A stretch of 13,304 nucleotides of DNA from Verrucomicrobiales bacterium. GTDB lineage: Bacteria > Verrucomicrobiota > Verrucomicrobiia > Verrucomicrobiales > DEV007. Positions 1-6,500 of the stretch are shown here, piece after piece. The stretch is from contig QIKC01000251.1 of NCBI GenBank assembly GCA_003232855.1, forward strand, positions 1 through 13,304, written 5' to 3'. Below the pieces are notes generated by a model. It saw nothing but the letters and a program-made list of their open reading frames with translations. It did no database searches and was not told the DNA's origin. The position numbers were made by a program, and so were the translations under genes. The stretch's first letter is position 1, and each line of letters begins with the position of its first letter.

Positions 1-2
1 AG

Positions 3-185
3 CTGGCCGCCCTCAAAAATCTACAAGTGCTATACCTGTACAATACAGAGGTAACAGACGCTGGATTGAAGGAACTGGTCGGTCTCGAGAATTTGCAGAC
101 GCTGATCCTGGCCCAAACGAAAGTGACCGACAAAGGCGTCGGGGAGTTGAAGATGTCCCTCCCCAAATTGAAAGTCATCCGTTGA
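3..185 (+). CDS. C-terminal end of a leucine-rich-repeat protein (5' end outside window)
   Basis: The reading frame is open from the window edge to a TGA at 183-185 and encodes the last 60 residues of a larger protein. It contains about two and a half leucine-rich repeats of roughly 24 residues, with the pattern L..L..L..L.L..T.VTD.GL..L; examples are LQVLYLYNTEVTDAGLKEL and LQTLILAQTKVTDKGV. It ends with the capping run LPKLKVIR. Repeats with the T.VTD.GL core are common in large secreted or cytoplasmic proteins of Planctomycetes and Verrucomicrobiota, where they are presumed binding scaffolds. The function of this protein cannot be told from its tail. The stop lies about 100 bp before the start of the next gene on the same strand, and I see no clear terminator between them. 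Confidence 0.8.
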   Translation: MAALKNLQVLYLYNTEVTDAGLKELVGLENLQTLILAQTKVTDKGVGELKMSLPKLKVIR

Positions 186-286
186 TCGCGACACAATCGC
201 CCCGGCTCACAACGGTAATCGTCCGCCCCCACCTCACCCGGCCATAGAATTTGTCGATCTGGGGCGTTGCCAAAGAGACCCAATAC

Positions 287-1315
287 ATGAAACTAGTCCC
301 CGCATTCTTGATCATGTTTTCCTGCATTTATGGAATCGCAATGGCGGATGAGTCACCCAAAAGTCTCGGATACACTTTCCCTAACGAGTGGGCGCCCCAC
401 CGGGGAACGATGATGATTTTTCCCGCCACGCACAGCTATGGACGGAAGACAAAAGCACTGCGCGAGGAATTCGTAAATATTGCCAAAGCGATCGCTCAAA
501 ATGAGCCTGTGGAAATTTTTTGCCTGGCAAAGGAAGAGGCACAATGCATCAGCCTCCTAGGCAAAATACCTAACGTGACAATTCACCCCGGAAATTACCG
601 AATCGACTGGGCGCGTGACAACGCGCCCATGGTGATTCGAAACAGCCAGGGAAAACTTGCATCGGCAGGATTCCGCTTCAACGGCTGGGGGAAGAAATAT
701 CAGGGCTGGAAGGATGATGTTGGAACGCGGGATAATATTTCCAAAGCGATGGGCTGGCCCGTCTTCCATTCGGATTTTGTGCTTGAGGGGGGAGCCATCG
801 AAATTAGCGAAGGAACGGGGATTGTGACCGAGTCTTGTGTGCTCAACAAAAATCGCACTAACTGGCCCAAGAAAAAAGTCGAAGAGGAGCTCAAATCAAT
901 GCTGGGGCTCAGCAGGATCATTTGGATCAAGAGCGGTCTAATGCCCGACAAGACGACGGATGGGCATGTGGACGGCCTGCTGAAGTTCATCCGGAAGGAT
1001 ACTGTTTTACTGCATACTACTGACCTCAAAACCGACATCAACTATCGCATCTGCCAAGAAGCCAAACGCGTCCTTTTGGCCAACGGGATCAAGGTCATCG
1101 AACTCCCGCTTATGGACGACATTGTGCATATGAATTTCTACATCGGGAGTGGCGGCCAAATCGCTTACGTTCCTATCTGTGGAGATCCTGAACAGGACGA
1201 GCCTGCACTTGCGGTAATCAGACGCCTCTACAAAAAAGTCGTTCCAATCAAATCGAACGCCATTGCCCGCACGGGAGGCGGCATTCATTGCTATACGCAG
1301 CAAATACCGCGTTGA
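287..1315 (+). CDS. Exported agmatine deiminase family protein (peptidyl-arginine deiminase, PAD_porph fold)
   Basis: This family hydrolyses guanidino groups. Agmatine deiminase converts agmatine to N-carbamoylputrescine and ammonia, a step towards putrescine; close relatives act on peptidyl-arginine. The ATG at 287 gives 342 residues, normal for the family. An upstream in-frame TTG at 251 would bury the signal peptide, so I reject it. Residues 1-20 form a signal peptide (MKLVPAFLIMF core, probable cleavage after AMA), so the enzyme is probably exported. Family motifs, in order: FPNEWAPHRGTMMIFP near the N-terminus, the Asp region WARDNAPMV (D at 111), EGGAIE at 167, the His/Asp motif DGHVDG at 225, and the catalytic Cys at 335 in TGGGIHCYTQQIP. 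All expected catalytic residues are present, so it should be active. The substrate, free agmatine or protein arginine, is not settled by the sequence. No carbamoylputrescine amidase gene is adjacent. GC content is clearly lower than in the genes on the right. Confidence 0.88.
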   Translation: MKLVPAFLIMFSCIYGIAMADESPKSLGYTFPNEWAPHRGTMMIFPATHSYGRKTKALREEFVNIAKAIAQNEPVEIFCLAKEEAQCISLLGKIPNVTIHPGNYRIDWARDNAPMVIRNSQGKLASAGFRFNGWGKKYQGWKDDVGTRDNISKAMGWPVFHSDFVLEGGAIEISEGTGIVTESCVLNKNRTNWPKKKVEEELKSMLGLSRIIWIKSGLMPDKTTDGHVDGLLKFIRKDTVLLHTTDLKTDINYRICQEAKRVLLANGIKVIELPLMDDIVHMNFYIGSGGQIAYVPICGDPEQDEPALAVIRRLYKKVVPIKSNAIARTGGGIHCYTQQIPR

Positions 1316-1346
1316 GTAACAAACAGAATAAGAGGCAACAAAAGGC

Positions 1347-1767
1347 AACCATTCAGGTCTCGAAGAGCAGTTTCTCCGTTTCGGCTGGGTCTGAGAAGAG
1401 TTTCTGCATGAGCGCGTAGACATCGACCGATCTTTTTTTCTCGATCGTGATCAGGCTACGGATCTTCGCGAAGCGCCTCGCCAACTCGAGACTTCGGAAG
1501 CAGCCACTCATCTTCTGGCGCGTCTTCATCATGCGCAGGTCACGCTCGGCCTCGTTGTTGTCGAAGGGCACGCCGTAGAGCAGGAAGGCTAAAATTTCAT
1601 CCTCGTATTTGGTGAAGCGGTCGAGCAAGTTGAGCGCCTTGCCTCGAGTACTCCGACGCTCTTGATGTCTTCAAAGGAGCGCCCGGACGTCACTTCAAAG
1701 TAGGCGTATTGCGGGATGCTGGCGACGTGCAGCCAAGACGTGTGATCGAGGACCTTCAGGCCAGTTT
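1347..1767 (-). mobile_element. IS66-family transposase remnant, copy 1 (internally deleted, frameshifted)
   Basis: Read on the - strand, this is the C-terminal half of an IS66-type transposase in two frames. The upstream piece (about 1643-1767) reads QTGLKVLDHTSWLHVAS, then VTSGRSFEDIKSVGVLE. It begins directly after a TAG, just where the conserved D-E-T-G catalytic Asp would be expected. The second piece (1353-1642) reads KALNLLDRFTKYEDEILAFL, then VPFDNNEAERDLRMMK (containing the catalytic Glu region) and SGCFRS, and ends in LLFET plus TGA. A deletion at CCTCGAG (1642-1648) joins the pieces out of frame and removes the segment with the CNAHHLREL motif that copy 2 keeps. The N-terminal half, the accessory ORFs and any terminal inverted repeat are missing, so the element cannot move by itself. 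Confidence 0.85.
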
Positions 1768-1796
1768 GCTAGCCGCACCCGCAGCCACCCTACGGG

Positions 1797-1811
1797 CAGA
1801 CCTCCGGTCTG
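1797..1811. repeat. Small inverted repeat in an unassigned 1768-1924 stretch
   Basis: CAGACC (1797-1802) and GGTCTG (1806-1811) form a perfect 6-bp stem with a 3-base loop. The surrounding 1768-1924 stretch, between the end of the IS66 remnant and the recognisable pantothenate kinase remnant, has no protein match that I can defend in any frame. The stem is too short to be convincing as a terminator and may be part of a small extragenic palindromic repeat. Confidence 0.3.
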
Positions 1812-1924
1812 GCTATGTCGCTCCGCTCCATTCGTCGTTGTGCATGAAGTCCGAGGCGACGACTTTTTCTCGTATCTTCGCGTCGTGGACGGACTCCCTG
1901 TGCCTCGACCGTGGTCGCAAGCTG

Positions 1925-2205
1925 CTTCGACTTTTCGGTCTCGTCCCGCGACGCGACGCGACGGTGTTTTTCTACGGTGCGCCGGGGCTGGCGGCGATGA
2001 CCGACTACATGTTCGACCACACGGCGCTGCTTCCGCAGATCGACCTCGCCGAGCCGGCGGCGGCGAGCGGCAAATCGACCGAGGCGGCGATGCGCGCCGA
2101 CGCGATGACCGGTTACCGCGGGTTGGTCAAAGAGATCCTCGGCGCCGGCGGTGGCGACCGGCGGCTACGCCAAGCTCATTTCCGGGAGCATCCCCGAGAT
2201 CCAGA
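1925..2205 (+). pseudogene. coaX: Frameshifted C-terminal remnant of type III pantothenate kinase (CoaX)
   Basis: Type III pantothenate kinase phosphorylates pantothenate in the first step of coenzyme A synthesis. Here the C-terminal third of the family can be followed only by changing frame. DGVFL (1960-1974) corresponds to the DG.FLGG motif. It is followed, one frame over from 1976, by GAPGLAAMTDYMFDHTALLP, which corresponds to the G.I.PGL...LF..TA.LP block, then by GKSTEAAMRADAMTGYRGLV, which corresponds to the GK.T..AM..G...GY.G.V block. From about 2151 the frame changes again to VATGGYAKLISGSIPEI, the family's terminal ATGG.A.LI motif. The expected DP.LTL.GL ending is not clear. The N-terminal ATP-binding DIGNT region and the central catalytic part are absent. 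At least two frameshifts and the loss of roughly two thirds of the usual 250 residues make it a non-functional remnant. It lies directly beside the IS66 remnant. Confidence 0.65.
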
Positions 2206-2285
2206 CCAGATCCACGTCGCCCGCTCCCCGACAAGGTAGCAGGGCAAACCCCGATATATCGCAACAGAAGGGAAAGGGAGCCCTC

Positions 2286-2311
2286 CATGGGGGGACTTCT
2301 GTCCCCCCATG
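2286..2311 (-). terminator. Strong GC hairpin just after the PEP-CTERM gene, probable terminator
   Basis: An 11-bp perfect inverted repeat, CATGGGGGGAC (2286-2296) and GTCCCCCCATG (2301-2311), encloses a TTCT loop. It lies 9 bp beyond the stop codon of the PEP-CTERM gene, which is read towards it. Downstream on the - strand there is only a broken pyrimidine run (CTCCCTTTCCCTTCTG) instead of a clean T tract. It could also serve transcripts coming from the left or act as an mRNA-stabilising 3' stem. Confidence 0.6.
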
Positions 2312-2320
2312 TGGAATTTC

Positions 2321-3007
2321 CTAGCGGCGGCGGCGGCGGAGCAGCAGTCCCGCGCCGAACAAGGCCATCAAGCTGACCGATGGTTCCGGCACCACTATGA
2401 CCTCGAGGACGAAATCGTCGAGGCGGGCGAAACCGATGATGTCGATGTCGGCTACGACTCCGACTTGTCCGTTGATCCTGACGAACAAAGTCCTGCCGGC
2501 GTCTGCGGCGAGCGCGGTGTAGATCCCGTTGTTATCTACCGTTTCGTAGGTGGAATCGACTGTGCTCAACCCGGAGAGATTCGTGACCAAGATCTCCTGT
2601 AGGCCGGTCAGTATGTTGTTATCCGTGGTGAAAAGGGTGACGGCGACTTGGTCGAGATCATCTCCCCATCCGAACGCATCGCGCCATACGTAGGAGATAT
2701 CGAAGACGTCGCCCGTCGCAATCACATAGCCGGTGTCGTTGCCGGAGATGCGAGTACCATCTAAGTTTACTACCAAGTTCCTCGTGGTATCGTTAGCGAG
2801 GGCGACGTTGCCGCGTGTCGCCTCAATGCTGTCTACCCCACCGAGGTTCGTCCAATTGGGCGTATCGGAGTAGCTGCGCGAATCGGTAGCGGAGGTGTCC
2901 GCGTTGAAATTACCGTTGAGCGTCGTGCCACCAACGAGAATGAGAGCTCCCTGTGAGGCGGCGGCAGTGAGGGCTAAAGAAATGAGCGTTGTGGAAAGTA
3001 TTTTCAT
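2321..3007 (-). CDS. PEP-CTERM sorting-domain protein, secreted, ectodomain of unknown function
   Basis: The protein has 228 residues. It has an N-terminal signal peptide (MKILSTTLISLALTAAASQG), a Thr/Asn/Asp-rich ectodomain without Cys that looks beta-rich, and a textbook C-terminal sorting signal. The signal consists of V-P-E-P at 206-209, a hydrophobic stretch (SLMALFGAGLLL) and five terminal arginines. In known systems such tails are recognised by an exosortase and the protein is delivered to the cell surface or extracellular matrix. No exosortase gene is visible here, so one must be encoded elsewhere. I do not recognise the ectodomain. The gene lies alone between two IS66 remnants, with a strong hairpin after its stop and a dyad upstream of its start. 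A GGAG occurs upstream but about 18 nt from the ATG, too far to be a normal ribosome binding site. Confidence 0.85.
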   Translation of the reverse strand: MKILSTTLISLALTAAASQGALILVGGTTLNGNFNADTSATDSRSYSDTPNWTNLGGVDSIEATRGNVALANDTTRNLVVNLDGTRISGNDTGYVIATGDVFDISYVWRDAFGWGDDLDQVAVTLFTTDNNILTGLQEILVTNLSGLSTVDSTYETVDNNGIYTALAADAGRTLFVRINGQVGVVADIDIIGFARLDDFVLEVIVVPEPSVSLMALFGAGLLLRRRRR

Positions 3008-3048
3008 ATTGTGACTGATTAAACTCCGTCCGCAGATTTTTTAGCCAA

Positions 3049-3069
3049 TTGCTGGCAAATAGCCAGCAA
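3049..3069. promoter_or_regulatory. Perfect 8-bp dyad upstream of the PEP-CTERM gene (operator or terminator)
   Basis: TTGCTGGC (3049-3056) and GCCAGCAA (3062-3069) form a perfect 8-bp inverted repeat around AAATA. It is 41 bp upstream of the ATG at 3007 of the PEP-CTERM gene and about 30 bp beyond the end of IS66 copy 2, both on the - strand. Neither strand has a T run directly after the stem, which weakens the terminator reading. Its place in the expected promoter region allows an operator role, but no regulator is nearby. Confidence 0.4.
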
Positions 3070-3096
3070 AATATGATGGGATTTGCAATTTAACGT

Positions 3097-3440
3097 AACC
3101 ATTCGGGTCTCGAAGAGCGGTTTCTCCGTTTCGGCTGGGTCTGAGAAGAGTTTCTGCATGAGCGCGTAGACATCGACCGATCTTTTTTTCGCGATCGTGA
3201 TCAGGCTACGAATCTTCGCGAAGCGCCTCGAGTGCTCTTCGACGAAGGTGAGTTCGCGCAGGTGATGCGCGTTGCACAGGCCGTGCGCAAAATCTTTGAA
3301 TTTGAGGTAGGCGGCCAGAAAATCGTGGATGCTGCGCCCGACGTAACCCTCGAGCACTCCGATGCTCTTGATGTCCTCGAAGGAACGCCCGGACGTCACG
3401 TCAAAGTAGGACGAGTTCCGGCAGAGCGGGCGATCTGGTC
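3097..3440 (-). mobile_element. IS66-family transposase remnant, copy 2 (different internal deletion)
   Basis: On the - strand this reads ALPELV, then (after a one-base shift near 3412) YFDVTSGRSFEDIKSIGVLE, then GYVGRSIHDFLAAYLKFKDF and HGLCNAHHLRELTFVEEH, a signature block of one IS66 transposase subgroup. At CCTCGAG (3226-3232) it jumps directly to RRFAKIRSLITIAKKRSVDV, so the DNNEAERD block with the catalytic Glu, still present in copy 1, has been lost. Where copy 1 stops with TGA, this copy has CGA, and the frame reads on for about 27 meaningless codons to 3019. Against copy 1, 4 of 134 bases differ in the C-terminal part (3097-3230) and 6 of 63 in the 3348-3410 part. No terminal inverted repeat or N-terminal half is visible. 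It is inactive. Confidence 0.85.
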
Positions 3441-3460
3441 GCTCGCATCTGGTCGCTCGC
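3433..3460. repeat. Perfect 14-bp tandem duplication
   Basis: The unit ATCTGGTCGCTCGC occurs at 3433-3446 and again at 3447-3460 with no gap. It lies where recognisable IS66 homology ends on the right, so it may mark a replication-slippage or end-joining event at the edge of the remnant. The following 3461-3562 stretch, up to the next gene, has no recognisable coding content and must hold that gene's promoter. I see no consensus promoter in it. Confidence 0.8.
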
Positions 3461-3562
3461 GATTCCCGATTCCAAGCAGCGTTCGCAAAACACAGAGCCC
3501 ACCACCCGTGACTTGAAGCATATGGTGTTCCCTCGTATATTGCGCATAGTCCCCCACCCCCC

Positions 3563-6500
3563 ATGAAAGCCCCCCCCCTCCTCATCACAGGGTTGCTGTA
3601 CCTCACCTGCGCCTTCTCTGAGGCGGGCTCGGTAGTGATCAACGAAATCCACTACGACGAGGACGACAAAACGGTGCGCGCCGAGTTCATCGAGCTGCAT
3701 AACCCAACCGCGACCCCTGTCGATCTGAGCGGGTTCTATTTCTCCAGGGGCATCGATTACACCTTTCCCGGCGGCGCCAGCCTGCCCGCCAACGGCTTCG
3801 TGGTGGTAGCCGAGGATCCGGCGACCATGCTCTCAAAATTCGGGGTCGCCGGTGCCTTCGGGCCCTTTGCCGCAGGCACCAAACTAAAAAATTCCGGTGA
3901 AAAAATCACCCTGCGCGACCCGGCGGGCACGCTGGTCGACACGGTCGACTACGCGCTCGGCTTCCCTTGGCCGACGGTCGGCGACGAGGTCGGCACGCCG
4001 CTCGCCAGCCCCTCGATCGAACTGATCAACCCACTGATCGACAATGACCTCGGCGGCAGTTGGCGCGCCTCCGGCTTCCCGGTGGGCGGCGTGGAGCCGG
4101 GCGGCGGTGGCCCGGTGATGCTGGTGGCGGCCGGGGCGGACTGGCGCTACCGCAAGGGCACTTCCTACCCGGCGATGGACGGCACGGGCAAGGACTGGCG
4201 GGACAATGGCTATGTCGATGGCGACGACGGCGCCTGGCTCGATGGAATCACAGTGATCGGCTTCGGCGACGGCGACGACACGACCGTGCTCACCGACATG
4301 CAGCAAAACTACATCAGCATCTTCCTGCGCAAGGAATTCACCATCGCCGCCGGCCAGGTGCCGGACGCGGTCACCGTGCGTTGCTATTATGACGACGGTG
4401 CGGTGGTGTATCTCAATGGCGTCGAAGTGGCGCGCTTTTCGGTCGATGCCGGCCCGGTGCCGTTCCCGCCGCCGAACGGTTTCGCCAACAGCCACGAGGC
4501 CGCCTGGACAGACGTCGAGATCAGCGGCGTCTCGGCCTACCTAGTCGAAGGGGTCAACGTCCTCGCGATCCAGTGCATCAACGCCTCCATCGGCGGCAGC
4601 GACCTATCGATCGACGCGGAACTGATCACCATCCCGGCGGGAGCCGGTGGTGGTAGCAACGCGCCGACTCCGGGGGCGGCCAACGCCTCTTTCGCCTCCA
4701 ACGTGCCGCCACAGATCCGTCAGGTGAACCACGCGCCAGTGGGGCGCATCCTGCTTCAAGACAAGACGATCCTCTCCGGCGAAGCCATGCTGGTGACCGC
4801 CAGGATCACCGGGTCGGACGGCGTCGGGACGGTCTCCCTCGCCTACCAAAGCGTCGATCCCGGCGACTACTTCTGCCGCTACAACAAGTTCAACAACGAC
4901 GGCTCGCCGAACTTGAACGCGCGCTACGAGGATCCCGCCGAGTGGACATCCGTGGCCATGCTCGATGACGGCTCCGGCGGCGACGCCCTGGCCGGCGACT
5001 CGACGTTTACCGTCACCCTGCCGGGCTCGCTCCAGCTCAACCGCCGCCTCGTGCGCTACCGGATCACCGCAGCCGGAACCTCCGGCACGACGATCACCGT
5101 GCCCTACAACGACGACCCGCAGCCGAACTTCGCCTACTACATTTACGACGGCACCCCCGACTGGAGCGGCGTGATCCGCCCCGGCGACACCGCAGTCAAC
5201 CACCCGGGCGCGCTGATGTCCAGCATCCCGACCTACTTCCTGCTGAGCACCAACACCTGGGTGGACGACTCGCAGTTCGGCTTCTACCGCGGCTCCGAAT
5301 ACCTCTGGCCAGGCACCCTCGTTTACGACGGCGAGGTCTACGACCACATCCAGTACCGCCCGCGCGGCGGAGGGCGCCGCTTTGACAACGGCAAGAACTT
5401 TTGGAAGTTCAACTTCACGCGCGGCCACCGCTTCCAGGCGCGCGACCGCTACGGCAAGAGATACGATACCAGTTGGCGTAGGCTGAATTTTTCATCCATC
5501 GTGCAGCTGATCAACGCTCAGCATCGTGGCGAACAGGGTCTTTTCGAAGGGGTCAGCTTCCGGTTCTTCGAGCTCTGTGGCGTCGAATCGTGCGAGACCC
5601 ACTACACGCAGTTCTACGTAGTCGACCAGGCTAGCCCCACCGGAGCGAACCAGTATGAGAGCGATTATTACGGCCTGTTTTTGGCGATAGAGCAGATAGA
5701 CGGCCAATACCTCGACCAGCACGACCTCCCCGACGGCAACCTTTACAAGATCGAAACGCACATTGGCGACTTGAAGAACCAGGGGCCGGATCAAGTCAGC
5801 GACGGCAGCGACGTCTCGGCATTCATCAACACCTACCGCAACACCTCGCCCACCGCAGCGTGGTGGAACGACAACCTGGACATCGAAAAATACCTCAGCT
5901 ACCGGGCGGTGGTCGAGGGCATCCACCACTACGACATCGCCAACGGCAAGAACTACTACTACTACCACAACCCGGTGACCGACAAGTTCGAGGTTCACCC
6001 CTGGGATCTCGACCTGACCTGGGGGGACGACGTGTTCGGCACCGGCAACCACGATTTCAAGTCGATGGTGGCAGAAAACCCGGCCTTCAATACCGCCTAC
6101 CAGAACCGCGTGCGTGAGATCATGGATCTGCTCTACAACAGCGACGAGGGGTATCGTCTGATCGACGAAAGCGTGCGCCACGTATGGACGCCAGGCGCGC
6201 CGTCCCTAGTTAGCGCCGACCGCCGTCTTTGGGACAACAACCCGCGCATCGTGGTGAAAGATCTCTACTACGACGCAGCCTTCAACAACGAATTCAGCGG
6301 CATGATCCAAATCCTCAAAGATTACATCGTCTCGCGCGGCAGTTGGATGACCACCAACCTGCTCACCGACCGCGCGAACGTCCCCGCGACGCCGACCATC
6401 ACCTTCAGCGGCACCGCCGGCTTTCCGACCAACGACATACGCTTCACCTCGAGCGCCTACAGCAGCCCCGGGGGCACCGCCTTCGCGGCGATGCAGTGGC

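Noticed and set aside
1709..2239. 176-residue + strand protein as an intact gene
   Set aside because: Its first part is antisense to IS66 copy 1 and only its middle matches CoaX; the match continues in other frames, so it is a pseudogene.
1347..3440. Composite transposon with two IS66 ends carrying the PEP-CTERM gene
   Set aside because: Both copies are truncated and internally deleted, no terminal inverted repeats or target duplication are visible, and IS66 copies this broken cannot define element ends.
3019..3642. 207-residue - strand protein
   Set aside because: It is a chimera of the IS66 copy 2 remnant (deleted inside, stop codon lost) with unrelated flanking sequence, not a functional gene.
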